Source: Chloroflexota bacterium (GTDB taxonomy: Bacteria; Chloroflexota; Limnocylindria; QHBO01). From it: 64,000 nt of DNA. The DNA is taken from positions 844,908 through 908,907 of the forward strand of contig JAILWI010000001.1 in assembly GCA_025699005.1 (NCBI GenBank). The letters are read 5' to 3'. The translations under genes were made by a program, and so were the position numbers. Positions 1 to 9,051 of the stretch are shown piece after piece. A model generated the notes under the pieces. The model ran no database searches. It was given only the letters and a program-made list of their open reading frames with translations, and was not told the DNA's origin. Position 1 is the first letter of the stretch. Every line of letters starts with the position of its first letter.

Positions 1-905
1 CCGACGACCCGGTGCCCGGCGTCGACCATCGCTCTCAGGAGATCGGCCTGGGCTGCCGAGTCGCCGTCGAACGACGCCTCGATGCGGGTCGCCCCATCGG
101 CGTCGATCGTCCCACCGAGGACGTCCGCGATGCGTGAATCGGTTCCCAGCCAGTCGCGAGCGGACTGGACCGCTGCCTCGTCACCGAGGATCTCGATCCG
201 CAGCAGGGCGCTCGCTCGAAGGGAGCGCTCGATCTCGCCGATGCTCCCCGAGCGGAGGAGGCGGCCGCGGTCGATGATCGCCACGCCGGTGCACATCTCG
301 CCGAGCTCGGGGAGGATGTGGCTGCTGACGAGGATGGTCTTGCCCATCGAACGCAGCTCGCGAAGGATCTCGCGCATCTCGACGCGAGCCCTCGGATCGA
401 GACCGGATGCCGGCTCGTCCAGGATGAGCAGTGCGGGGTCGTGGACCAGCGTGTGTGCCAGGCACAGGCGCTGTCGCATGCCGCGCGACATGGCCTCGAC
501 GTAGCCGTTGCGCTTGTCCGTCAGGCCCACGATCTCGAGCAGCTCGTCGATCATCGTCGGACGCCGGTTCGCCGGCACGCCGTAGCAGCGGGCGAAGAAG
601 TCGAGGTACTCCCAGACCCGCAGGTCGTCGTAGACCCCGTAGAAGTCCGGCATGTATCCGATGCGGCGGCGCACCTCGAGCGGGTCCGCGTCGACCGGGA
701 TGCCGGTCACGTAGGCCTCGCCGGCGGTCGGCGCCAGGAGCGTGGCGAGGATCTTCATCGTCGTCGTCTTCCCGGCGCCGTTCGGCCCGACGAGCCCGTA
801 GATCTCTCCGGGTCCGACCCGCAGGTCGACGCCGGCCACGGCGAGGTGCTCTCCGTAGCGCTTCACGAGCCCACGGGTCTCGACGACGGGTGTCCCGGTC
901 ATCAT
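1..905 (-). CDS. ABC transporter ATP-binding protein (3' end cut by window edge)
   Basis: This gene is absent from the ORF track but reads cleanly on the minus strand. It starts MMTGTPVVETRGLVKRYGEH, then has Walker A GPNGAGKTT, a signature region SRGMRQRLCLAHTL and Walker B LLILDEPASGLDPRAR, followed by the H-loop region SSHI. About 301 residues are present and the gene runs off the left edge; exporter-type ATPases of this class are about 300 aa, so little is missing. Its ATG overlaps the TGA of the upstream membrane protein gene (ATGA), so the two are probably translationally coupled. By family it energises an ABC-2-like exporter; the substrate is unknown. Confidence 0.9.
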   Translation of the reverse strand, partial: MMTGTPVVETRGLVKRYGEHLAVAGVDLRVGPGEIYGLVGPNGAGKTTTMKILATLLAPTAGEAYVTGIPVDADPLEVRRRIGYMPDFYGVYDDLRVWEYLDFFARCYGVPANRRPTMIDELLEIVGLTDKRNGYVEAMSRGMRQRLCLAHTLVHDPALLILDEPASGLDPRARVEMREILRELRSMGKTILVSSHILPELGEMCTGVAIIDRGRLLRSGSIGEIERSLRASALLRIEILGDEAAVQSARDWLGTDSRIADVLGGTIDADGATRIEASFDGDSAAQADLLRAMVDAGHRVV

Positions 906-3331
906 TCGCCGATCACCCCGCGCGCCTGTGCGCTCACGAACACGCTCACCTGGCCGAAGTTCGGATCGACTTCGCTGCCGCTGATCCGGACCTCGATGCG
1001 GCCGGCGTCGCTCACCGCCGTCGCGGGGTCGTCGATCTCGAACCGGTTCTTCTGGCTGATGTCACCGAGCTCGGTCCAGGCTCCGGTCTCCGGGTCACGA
1101 ACCTCCATGGTGTACCCGGGCGGCCAGAAGCCGCCGAACCCTCCCGGATCGCTGAGGACGACGGACGGGTCAGGACCGACGATGATCTCGAGCTCCGAAA
1201 CGGCCATCTCGGTCGCCTCGAGCGGCAGCGCGATGCTGAACGTCGCCGACCCCTCGCCCAGGCTGACCATGCCGCCACCCTGGCTGCCGGCGTCCCCCTC
1301 GGTCTCCACGAGTCCCACCGACATCTGAGCCGGCCGGATGACGACCTCGCCGCTGCCGACGCCGGGGCGAACGCTCACGACTTCCACGGTCTGGGCGTAC
1401 TCCTGGGCCGTCACGTCGTCGAGCACGATCGGCACCGGACCGGCGTCGTCGGTCCACCCGATGACGAAGGGTCCGCGGACGGTGCCGGTGCCGAACTCCA
1501 TGCCCGGTGCGAAGCCGCCGAACCCGACGAGCGCATCGATCACCTGGCGCCGCATGATGATCCGCCGCTGAGCCTCCGATGCGTTGTCGAAGCCACCGAA
1601 GCCGTAGACCTGGTCGGAGGCCGATGAACCGTTGAAGTTCGTCTGCTCCACGGAGAACTCGGCGGTTGCACCCGGCGCGAGCTCGCGCTCGACGAGGTCG
1701 CCGCCGGAGCTCGAGATGAATGCGACGTCCTCCACGGTCTCCTCGCCGACGTTCGTCACCGTGCCGATGAGCTTCCCGTCCTCGCTCCGCCACGACACGC
1801 TGAGGCTGGCTGCATGGTCGACGATCGCATTTGCCCGCACGGCCTCGAACCCGAAGACACCGATCGCCAGGTTGCGCAGCCGGGCCGGGTTCCCCTGCTC
1901 GAGGATCACGTCCGACGTCGGCTCGTTGCCCTGGAAGTTGATCGAGCGCATCCGTCCGAGGAGCGCATCGGCCTCCGCGGTGATGGCGTAGGTGGCGCGG
2001 TCCGGCGAGAAGATGCCGGCGTAGATTTCCGCGCTGGCCGTCCCGTCGATGCCGCTGGTGTGCAGGACCGAGATGCGGTTGACGATGATGCTCGTGCCCT
2101 TCATCGAGTTGCCGATCCCGAACGACCCGGCCGTGAAGACGATGACGAGCACCGGCGCCGTGATCCAGGCCATCTCGCGCCGGTCCATCCGCCGCAGGAC
2201 GACGTAGCTGATCGGGCCGATGAGCAGGATGTAGGCGACGATGACCACGAGGAGCAGCTCCGCGGGCGGCACCTCCAGCGAGGGGAGGTTGCTCAGGGCG
2301 TTGCCCATCGCGTTCTGCATCTCCTCGGCACCGCCGAAGCCGCCGAAGAACTCCTCGAACGCCGCATTCGAGGGCAGCAGCCGTGACCAGAGGCGCGTCC
2401 CGCCGTCCCAGGTGCGGTGCTGCTGGCTGGCTGCGTCGACCCCGAGCAGGATGACCCGGCCGCCGCCGACGTTCCGCATCGACGCCAGGATCGTTCCGTC
2501 CTCGGCGGCGATGAGCTGACGAGCGTCCGGCCGCAGCGTCCCGGTCGAGACGGTCGCGGTCTCGGCCGGCGGTGCCTCGGATCCGGCCCACGCGGCGAGT
2601 GCCGCCTGGGGGACGTCGTCGACCGCCGTGATGTCCTCGAGCGGCAGGAGATCTTCGAACCCGCCCAGTCGAGCCTGCCAATCCGGCCCGCCGACCACGA
2701 CGAGCTCGCCGCCCTCCGCGACCCAGCGGCTGATGCTTCGCCGCTGATTCTCGGAGAGTGCCGTGCTGTCGTCCGCCCAGACGAGGACGTGAATTCCGTC
2801 GAGCGGCTCGGAGCGTTCGGGGAGATCGGCGAGCGTGAGCGCGAGCGGTGCGGGCTGATTCCGGGCGTCCGCGGGCGTGAGCTGCGGCCGAAGGTTCCCG
2901 GCACCGTCTCCGACGACGCCCACCTGGTTCGAGGACTGCTCGAACACCCGGATCTCGACCACCTCGCGGACCGTGCCGTTCGGCTCGCGGTACTCGATGG
3001 TCAGGCGGCGCTGGAATGCCTCGGGCTGGACGTACAGCGTCACGACCTTGCGCGCGCCCGCCGGCATCTCGACGTAGCGCTCGACGTTCCCGGCGTCGGT
3101 GGACGTGGCAAGCACGCCATCGGTCGGCTCACCGTCGTTGACGAGGGTCACCGAGATCGCCATCCAGCCGGACACGGCGTATCGGCCGCCGACGAGCGCC
3201 CGGGCCTCGATCTGGATCGAGCTCGCCGCATGGGCCGGCATGGCCGGGACCAGGACCGAGACCGCGAGGAGCAGCACGACCCACACGAGCGCCACGAGGG
3301 AGCGAGCGGGTCGGGCGGTGCGGATGATCAT
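902..3331 (-). CDS. Secreted/membrane-anchored partner of the ABC ATPase, hypothetical
   Basis: The protein is 809 aa. I chose the internal ATG at 3331 because AGAGGGG precedes it and it opens a clean signal peptide (MIIRTARPARSLVALVWVVLLLAVSVLVP, AHA cleavage-like end). An N-terminal beta-rich region follows. Next comes a Rossmann/GATase-like segment (IHVLVWADDS, RWVAEGGELVVVGG) resembling domains seen beside ABC-2 exporters. Two membrane spans lie near residues 360-410 (LLLVVIVAYILLIGPISYVV and ITAPVLVIVFTAGSFGIG), then a long extracytoplasmic C-terminal half. It is coupled to the ATPase gene by an ATGA overlap, so it probably belongs to one transporter or envelope complex. No specific function is assigned. 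Confidence 0.75.
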   Translation of the reverse strand: MIIRTARPARSLVALVWVVLLLAVSVLVPAMPAHAASSIQIEARALVGGRYAVSGWMAISVTLVNDGEPTDGVLATSTDAGNVERYVEMPAGARKVVTLYVQPEAFQRRLTIEYREPNGTVREVVEIRVFEQSSNQVGVVGDGAGNLRPQLTPADARNQPAPLALTLADLPERSEPLDGIHVLVWADDSTALSENQRRSISRWVAEGGELVVVGGPDWQARLGGFEDLLPLEDITAVDDVPQAALAAWAGSEAPPAETATVSTGTLRPDARQLIAAEDGTILASMRNVGGGRVILLGVDAASQQHRTWDGGTRLWSRLLPSNAAFEEFFGGFGGAEEMQNAMGNALSNLPSLEVPPAELLLVVIVAYILLIGPISYVVLRRMDRREMAWITAPVLVIVFTAGSFGIGNSMKGTSIIVNRISVLHTSGIDGTASAEIYAGIFSPDRATYAITAEADALLGRMRSINFQGNEPTSDVILEQGNPARLRNLAIGVFGFEAVRANAIVDHAASLSVSWRSEDGKLIGTVTNVGEETVEDVAFISSSGGDLVERELAPGATAEFSVEQTNFNGSSASDQVYGFGGFDNASEAQRRIIMRRQVIDALVGFGGFAPGMEFGTGTVRGPFVIGWTDDAGPVPIVLDDVTAQEYAQTVEVVSVRPGVGSGEVVIRPAQMSVGLVETEGDAGSQGGGMVSLGEGSATFSIALPLEATEMAVSELEIIVGPDPSVVLSDPGGFGGFWPPGYTMEVRDPETGAWTELGDISQKNRFEIDDPATAVSDAGRIEVRISGSEVDPNFGQVSVFVSAQARGVIGE

Positions 3332-3471
3332 CGTCCCCTCTGTGCGGTCGGGTCGCCGGGGTGGCGCGTCACGGGAAGACGCTCCGAGGCGCATCCGAGT
3401 TGCACGCCGTGATCGACGCGGACGAGTGTACGGGAGCGCGGGCCGCCGATGCTAGAGTGCCCACGCTGCGT

Positions 3472-5373
3472 ATGGAAGCTTCGATCCCCGACGGTCGCCA
3501 CGAGCTCGAGCGTCATCTCGAGGACCAGATGCGCGCCCAGGAGCGCCAGCTGGCGTGGGTGCGCTTCGGGATGGTGCTCGTCGTCGCGCCCTTCCTGCTC
3601 ATCTACGCACCGCTCGCCGAGCTGCGCCCCATCCTCTTCATCGTGCTCGGCGTGGTGGCCGCCTGGTCGGGTGCCATCCCGTGGCTGCTCTCCCGGTTCC
3701 CGTCGCGCGAGGTCGGCATCGTCACGACGGCCCTCGACATGGCCGCGGTCAGCGTCGTCGTCTACGTTGCCGGGGATCGCATCGACGCGTACCTCTTCTA
3801 CGGGCTGGTGATCCTGGGGACCGCCCTGCGCTTCGGGCTCGGCGCCTCGATCTGGTCGTCGATCGTCATGAGCGGGCTCTACGCCGCGGTGGTCATCTCC
3901 ATGCAGCCCGATGACATCGCGCTCCAGCGCCTCGAGGTGCGCGTGGCGTACATCGTCGGCATCGGCGTCATCGCCGGCCTCTTCAGTCGCGTCGTGATCC
4001 AGCGGGCCATGGACAATGCGCGGCTCCAGCAGCGATTGACCGAGGACGAGCGCGAGGCCGATCGCGTCCGCGAGCGCGAGGTCCTGAGCCGGCTCGGCCG
4101 CGACTTCGGCGCGTCGCTGGAGCGCGATGCGACGTCCCAAGCGATCGCGGTCGGGGCTGCACCGGTTCTCGGCGACGCGACGCTGGTCACCGTGATCGAC
4201 GACGCCGCGCGCTGCCTCGTGCCGGTGGCCGCCGACGGCCGGGACCCCGAGCTCGCGAGCCGATGGCAGGCGCACCTGGCCGGGCGACCCCCGCGCCTGG
4301 GGGAGGGGATCATCGGGCGGGCGGCAGCGACGGTGGCGACGGTCGAGGGTGGCATCGACACGGTCGCCGCCGGCGATCCCGACGGCCTGCGCGGAGTGGA
4401 GCTGGCGTGGATCCTGGCCGTCCCGATCCTCGCGGGCGGGCGCCTGCAGGGCGTGCTCGCCACATCGGGACGCGAGGGCGATCGCGCCCCGGCCGACGTC
4501 CGTCGCCTCGCCGACGCGGTGGCCGAGCGCGCCGGGCCGGCGCTTCAGAACGCCCAGCTGTGGTCGGACCTCCAGGAGCGCATGGCCCGCGAGCAGGCGG
4601 CGCAGCGCATCAAGGACGACTTCCTCTCGATCGTGAGCCACGAGCTGCGGACTCCGCTCACCAGCATCCAGGGCTACTCCCAGCTCCTCGAGGGCCGCCT
4701 GCGTGCCGACCTGGCGGGCGAGAGCAAGGAGATGGCGCACCTCCGGGTCATCCGGTCCCAGGTCGGACGGATGCGTCGTCTCGTCGACGACCTCCTCGAT
4801 GTGAGCCGCATCGATCGGCGCGGGGCGGTGAGCATCGAGACGACCGACTTCAACCTCGCCGAGGACCTGCGTGAAGCGGTCGGCCGGCTCGAGCGGGAGC
4901 ACTCGGACCGGGACATCAGCCTGGACGCCCCGGACACGCTGGCCATCCACGCGGACCGGGACCGGATCGACCAGGTCGTCAGCAACCTGCTGGAGAACGC
5001 GGTGAAGTACTCGCCCGACGGAGGACCGATTCGCGTCGTCGCCGAGCGGCGCGGTGCGGAGGTCGAGGTGCGGGTCTCGGACACCGGAGTGGGCATTCCC
5101 GAGGAGCATCGCGCCAACGTCTTCGAGCGCTTCTACCAGGCCGATGACGATGCCGGCCGGCGACGGTTCGGTGGCCTGGGCCTCGGCCTCTACATCAGCC
5201 GGGCGATCATCGACGCGCACGGGGGAAGGATCTGGGTCGCGGCGAACGACGAGACGGGCCGCGGGTCGGTGTTCGGCTTCCGGATCCCGCGCGTCGCCAT
5301 GCCCCTCGCGCCGATGGGCATCGAGCCGACCGGCGAGCCGCCCCCGTTCGTCATGCGGAACCGGCCGGGGTGA
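3472..5373 (+). CDS. Sensor histidine kinase (multi-TM, GAF, HisKA, HATPase_c)
   Basis: The protein is 633 aa. The ATG at 3472 (MEASIPDGRHELER) is preferred over the ORF-track start because the upstream residues look non-coding. The order is several hydrophobic spans (about residues 25-185), a coiled linker, a GAF-like domain, HisKA with FLSIVSHELRTPL (phospho-His), and HATPase_c with N box NLLENAVKYS, G1 DTGVGIPEEH, F box FERFYQ and G2 GGLGLGLYIS. It autophosphorylates and passes phosphate to a response regulator, but no regulator is adjacent. A TAGAGT -10-like hexamer at 3453-3458 implies a very short leader. Its stop overlaps the queG start. Confidence 0.92.
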   Translation: MEASIPDGRHELERHLEDQMRAQERQLAWVRFGMVLVVAPFLLIYAPLAELRPILFIVLGVVAAWSGAIPWLLSRFPSREVGIVTTALDMAAVSVVVYVAGDRIDAYLFYGLVILGTALRFGLGASIWSSIVMSGLYAAVVISMQPDDIALQRLEVRVAYIVGIGVIAGLFSRVVIQRAMDNARLQQRLTEDEREADRVREREVLSRLGRDFGASLERDATSQAIAVGAAPVLGDATLVTVIDDAARCLVPVAADGRDPELASRWQAHLAGRPPRLGEGIIGRAAATVATVEGGIDTVAAGDPDGLRGVELAWILAVPILAGGRLQGVLATSGREGDRAPADVRRLADAVAERAGPALQNAQLWSDLQERMAREQAAQRIKDDFLSIVSHELRTPLTSIQGYSQLLEGRLRADLAGESKEMAHLRVIRSQVGRMRRLVDDLLDVSRIDRRGAVSIETTDFNLAEDLREAVGRLEREHSDRDISLDAPDTLAIHADRDRIDQVVSNLLENAVKYSPDGGPIRVVAERRGAEVEVRVSDTGVGIPEEHRANVFERFYQADDDAGRRRFGGLGLGLYISRAIIDAHGGRIWVAANDETGRGSVFGFRIPRVAMPLAPMGIEPTGEPPPFVMRNRPG

Positions 5374-6437
5374 ACCGCGACCGGCTCGTCACCATTGCCG
5401 AGCGGCACGGGCTCGAGCTCGTCGGCATCACCGGCGCCGAACCGCTCGACGACGACCGTCGCCGCATGGAGGCCAGCGTCACCGCGGGCCGCATGGGTCG
5501 CATGGAATGGATGGGCGGCGACCGACCGCGCGTCGCCACCGATCCGGTCGCGCTCGATCCGGCGGCGCGGTCGGTGATCGTCGTCGCGGCCCCGTACGCG
5601 GGCGGGGATCGCGCCGCGTGGGACCCGACGCCGGGCGCCCTGGCCGCGGCGCTGGCCCCGGTGCTGGGAGCGGCCCCCGAACAGCCCGTCGGCCGCATCG
5701 CGCGGTACGCCGTCGGCGGCGACTACCACGCCACGCTGCGCAGCCGGCTTTTGGCCCTCGCCGACGACCTCCGAGCCGAGGGAGTCGGTACCGGGGAGGT
5801 GGCCTACGTCGACGATCGGCCGCTCGCGGAGCGGGCCCTGGCGGCACGGGCCGGCATCGGCTGGATCGGCAAGAACACGAACCTGCTCACGCACTCGCGC
5901 GCGGGCTCCTGGGTCTTCCTCGGCGCCATCCTCTCCTCCGAGGATCTGCCGGCCGACGAGCCGATCCGGACCACCTGCGGATCGTGCACGCGCTGCCTGG
6001 TCGGGTGCCCGACCGGGGCGCTCGTCGGGCCGCGCACGATCGACGCTCGCCGATGCATCAGCTATCTCACGATCGAGCATCCCGGGACCCTCGATGCGTG
6101 GGAGTCCGCGGCGATCGGAGACTGGATCTTCGGCTGTGACGTGTGCCAGGAGGTGTGCCCCGTCAACGCGGATGCCGATGACGCCGGGCCGTTGCTCGTC
6201 CCCCTCATCCCGCTGGTCGAGTGGCTGTTGCCGATGGGGTCGCGCGCTTTCGGGCGCGCTCTCGGAGCCACGGCGCTGACGCGGGCGGGGAGACACCGGC
6301 TGCTGCGGAATGCCATCGCGGCGCTCGGCAACGCCGGCGCCGACGCGCCGGGGGTGGACGCATTGCTCCGTCGTGCTGCGGGCGACCCTCGGGCCGAGGT
6401 GCGGGGCCAGGCCGAGCAGGTGCTCGCCGCCCGCTGA
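5370..6437 (+). CDS. queG: Epoxyqueuosine reductase QueG
   Basis: The protein is 355 aa. It catalyses the last step of queuosine synthesis in tRNA, reducing epoxyqueuosine with a cobalamin and two [4Fe-4S] clusters (family knowledge). The sequence shows the ferredoxin-like clusters CGSCTRCLVGCPTGAL and CDVCQEVCPVN, the motif GIGWIGKNTNLL typical of QueG, and a HEAT-like C-terminus (LRRAAGDPRAEVRGQAEQVL). The start codon is GTG, overlapping the kinase stop (GTGA). Other queuosine genes are not in the window. Confidence 0.93.
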   Translation: MNRDRLVTIAERHGLELVGITGAEPLDDDRRRMEASVTAGRMGRMEWMGGDRPRVATDPVALDPAARSVIVVAAPYAGGDRAAWDPTPGALAAALAPVLGAAPEQPVGRIARYAVGGDYHATLRSRLLALADDLRAEGVGTGEVAYVDDRPLAERALAARAGIGWIGKNTNLLTHSRAGSWVFLGAILSSEDLPADEPIRTTCGSCTRCLVGCPTGALVGPRTIDARRCISYLTIEHPGTLDAWESAAIGDWIFGCDVCQEVCPVNADADDAGPLLVPLIPLVEWLLPMGSRAFGRALGATALTRAGRHRLLRNAIAALGNAGADAPGVDALLRRAAGDPRAEVRGQAEQVLAAR

Positions 6438-6507
6438 ACGGTGGATGGACGCCGGGCGAAATCGACGATCCATCGTCGACGCCCGCCGTCCGGCTATCCT
6501 TTCGGGG

Positions 6508-7851
6508 ATGCCCCAGGTCTCGCCGTTCCGCGGCCTTCACTACTCCCTCGCACGCTTCGGCACCGCGCATCCGCCCGACCGCATCGCGCTGGCCGAGGAC
6601 GCCGATGCGCCCCCGCAACGGGTCGCGGATCTCACCGACGTCGCCTGCCCTCCGTACGACGTCATCAGCGACGCGCGGCGCGAGGAGCTCCTGGCCCGGC
6701 ACGAGCACAATGCGGTCCGGCTCGAATACAGCGCGGAGTCCGATCCGCACGCCGCCGCAGCCGAAGCCCTGCGCGCCTGGATCGAGGACGGCACGCTCGA
6801 ACGGCACGACGACCCGGCCGCGTACTACTACCGCCACGCCACGGCGGCGTCGCCCGACGAGCTCGTGGTCGAGGGCGTCGTCGTGCGCGTCCTGCTCGAG
6901 CCGTGGGGCGCCGGCATCCGGCCGCACGAGCACACGATGCCCGGCCCGAAGGCGGATCGGCTGGCGCTGCTCGCGAGCACCCGCACGCAGCTGAGCCCCA
7001 TCCTGTCGGTCTATTTCGACCGCTCCGAGCGCTACCACCACGTCATGGGCCGGGCCTGGAGCGAGGAGTGGCGCGCGCGTGACGACGACGGGCTGATCCA
7101 TCAATTGACGGCGATCGAGCCGGACGATCGGCTCCTGAACTACCTCGGGCGCCAGACCCTCTACATCGCCGATGGCCACCACCGCTACGAGACGGCGCTC
7201 GCGCACCAGGCGGCCGTCCGCGCCGACCCGCGCTGGAGCGGCGCCGCGCCGGGGGAGCTGGCGGCCGACTGGATCATGATGCTGCTCGTGAACGCCGAGC
7301 TGAGCGAGCTCGAGATCCGTCCGACCCACCGCATCCTGGCCGATGCGGACCCCGAAGCCCTTCGCACGATCGTGTCAGGCAACGATGTCCTGTTCGAGCC
7401 CATCCCGGTCGCGCCCGAGCAGCTGGCGGCGGCGCTCGAGGAGCGCCGCCACGCCGATGAGCCCACCTTCGGCCTCGTCATGCCCGGAGGCGAGGGCTAC
7501 CTCCTCGTCGCCGATGCGGACGGCGTGGCCGATCGGCTGCGCCGCGAGCGGATGAGCAGCGCGGTGCGCTCCCTGGACCTCGCGGCGCTCCACGTGGCGC
7601 TGCTCGGGGATCGGCTCGGCATCTCGGCCGAGGATGTCGCCGCCGGCCAGCGCCTCGCCTACACTAGGGACGAGGCCGAGGCGCTCGACCGCGTGGCCCG
7701 CGGCGACGCCGCCGCGGCGATCCTCGTCCGACCCACCCGCATGGATCAGCTTGCCGATGTGGCGAGCGCGGGGGACGTGATGCCGCAGAAGTCGACGTAC
7801 TTCTATCCCAAGCTCCTGACCGGCATGGTCTTCAACCCGTTGGAGGACTGA
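6508..7851 (+). CDS. DUF1015 family protein
   Basis: The protein is 447 aa. I moved the start from the ORF-track position to the ATG at 6508 (MPQVSPFRGLHYSLARF) because DUF1015 proteins begin with this type of sequence and the earlier residues are QueG shadow. Family-typical segments are present: VACPPYDVISDARREELLARHEHNAVRLE, then IADGHHRYETALAHQ, and a C-terminal VMPQKSTYFYPKLLTG. The biochemical function of the family is unsettled. A TATCCT -10-like hexamer lies at 6494-6499, close to the start, so the leader is short. It is followed 9 nt later by a hydrolase-fold gene. Confidence 0.88.
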   Translation: MPQVSPFRGLHYSLARFGTAHPPDRIALAEDADAPPQRVADLTDVACPPYDVISDARREELLARHEHNAVRLEYSAESDPHAAAAEALRAWIEDGTLERHDDPAAYYYRHATAASPDELVVEGVVVRVLLEPWGAGIRPHEHTMPGPKADRLALLASTRTQLSPILSVYFDRSERYHHVMGRAWSEEWRARDDDGLIHQLTAIEPDDRLLNYLGRQTLYIADGHHRYETALAHQAAVRADPRWSGAAPGELAADWIMMLLVNAELSELEIRPTHRILADADPEALRTIVSGNDVLFEPIPVAPEQLAAALEERRHADEPTFGLVMPGGEGYLLVADADGVADRLRRERMSSAVRSLDLAALHVALLGDRLGISAEDVAAGQRLAYTRDEAEALDRVARGDAAAAILVRPTRMDQLADVASAGDVMPQKSTYFYPKLLTGMVFNPLED

Positions 7852-7860
7852 CGAGCACCC

Positions 7861-8730
7861 ATGGTGCAGGCGATCAAGCGCGACGAGGTGTTCATCGAGC
7901 CCGAGGGCATCCACGTCGAGACCCATCAGCCCGAGCGACGGTCTCGCAAGCCCCCGCTGCTTCTCGTCCACGGCGCGCTCACCGGCTCGTGGCTGTGGAC
8001 CGAGGTCGCCGCGTTCCTCGCCGAGCGGGGATGGGAGGCGCACGCGGTCAACCTGCGCGGGCACTTCACCTCCGACACCGCCGAGCTCGACGAGACGACG
8101 ATGCGCGATTACGCCGATGACATCGGCGTGGCGCTGCGCCAGATCGGGCGGCCCGCGGTGCTCATCGGGTGGGGGATCGGCGCCCTGGCGGCGATGATGC
8201 ACGCCGAGCGGCATCCGGTTCTCGGGCTCGTCCTGCTCGCGCCCTCGCCACCGGCCGCGGCCCTGCCGCGCCGTCCCGACGAGCACGAGCTGCGCGCGGT
8301 GCCCGGCACCTACGACGCGGCATGGTGGGGCTGGACCGGCTCTCGCGAGGAGCTGCGCGAGCGGATGCCGGACATGGAGGACGACGAGATCGAGAAGATG
8401 AGCGAGCTGCTCATCGGCGCGCGCGAGTCGGGCCCGGCGCGCCGGGAGCGGATGCTGGGCGTCCCGATCGACGCGTCACGCTTCGCGGATATCCCGAGCC
8501 TCGTCATCGGCGCCGGCCTCGACGAGGTCATTCACCCGAACGAGGCGCGGCACACCGCCGACCTCATCGGCGCCAGCTACGAGTACTTCCCATCGGCGAG
8601 CCACTTCGGCCTGGCCATGGGAGCGCGAACCTGGCCGGAAGTCGCGCAGAGCGTGCTCGGCTGGCTCGAGGAGCATCGGCACGCCATGGCCGCCGCGGCC
8701 GGGGCCGTACCCGCCGGGGCCCGACGCTGA
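7861..8730 (+). CDS. Alpha/beta-hydrolase fold protein lacking the usual nucleophile
   Basis: The protein is 289 aa. The fold is clear from PLLLVHGALTGSWLWTEVAAFLAERGWEAHAVNLRGH (oxyanion-loop HG), the elbow region and a C-terminal ASHFGLAMG with the expected His, plus an Asp in GLDEVIHP. The nucleophile elbow reads GWGIG at residues 103-107, where the family needs GxSxG; the codons TGG GGG ATC GGC confirm Gly at the catalytic position. It may be a pseudo-enzyme or a binding protein. It lies 9 nt after the DUF1015 gene and is probably co-transcribed. Confidence 0.85.
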   Translation: MVQAIKRDEVFIEPEGIHVETHQPERRSRKPPLLLVHGALTGSWLWTEVAAFLAERGWEAHAVNLRGHFTSDTAELDETTMRDYADDIGVALRQIGRPAVLIGWGIGALAAMMHAERHPVLGLVLLAPSPPAAALPRRPDEHELRAVPGTYDAAWWGWTGSREELRERMPDMEDDEIEKMSELLIGARESGPARRERMLGVPIDASRFADIPSLVIGAGLDEVIHPNEARHTADLIGASYEYFPSASHFGLAMGARTWPEVAQSVLGWLEEHRHAMAAAAGAVPAGARR

Positions 8731-8741
8731 CGCCGAGCGGT

Positions 8742-8770
8742 TTGCATCGGCTTGGGGGCTTTTGTAGACT
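8742..8770 (+). promoter_or_regulatory. Promoter for tRNA-Glu
   Basis: TTGCAT at 8742-8747 and TAGACT at 8765-8770 are separated by 17 bp, and the tRNA begins 22 bp after the -10 element. Spacing and both hexamers fit a housekeeping sigma promoter. Confidence 0.65.
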
Positions 8771-8792
8771 CGCGACGACCTCGATCGACCGT

Positions 8793-8869
8793 GCCGCATT
8801 CGTCTAGAGGCCTAGGACACCGCCCTCTCAAGGCGGAGATCACCGGTTCGAATCCGGTATGCGGTACCA
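8793..8869 (+). tRNA. tRNA-Glu (anticodon CTC)
   Basis: The cloverleaf can be drawn by hand. The acceptor GCCGCAT pairs with ATGCGGT (one G-T pair). The anticodon stem is CCGCC/GGCGG with loop CTCTCAA, giving anticodon CTC. The T arm is ACCGG TTCGAAT CCGGT. CCA is encoded at 8867-8869. Confidence 0.95.
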
Positions 8870-8881
8870 CTTCTCACTTCG

Positions 8882-8911
8882 AAGCCCCGATCCATCCTCG
8901 GATCGGGGCTT
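8882..8911. terminator. Terminator hairpin after tRNA-Glu
   Basis: AAGCCCCGATCC (8882-8893) and GGATCGGGGCTT (8900-8911) form a perfect 12-bp stem with a 6-nt loop, 12 nt beyond the tRNA. There is no strong T tract. The nearest gene beyond it ends at 9052 on the opposite strand, so it may work in both directions. Confidence 0.7.
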
Positions 8912-9051
8912 GTTGGTGGTCAGCGGAGTATTTCCCCAGCTGATTGTCACCGCTTCGCGCTCCGATGTCGATTGAGTCGCCGGTCCACGGGTCGGATGGA
9001 CTCGACCACTCTACGCGGGGACGTTGTCGAACTGAGCGCCCACACGCGGAA

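Noticed and set aside
3328-5220. 630-aa minus-strand ORF and other long antisense ORFs (25669-28242 +, 36199-38439 -, 38586-40622 -)
   Set aside because: They are high-GC shadows of clear genes (histidine kinase, E1 fusion, rhomboid/trp, trpCFB). Their products are Arg/Asp/His-rich with no recognisable domain.
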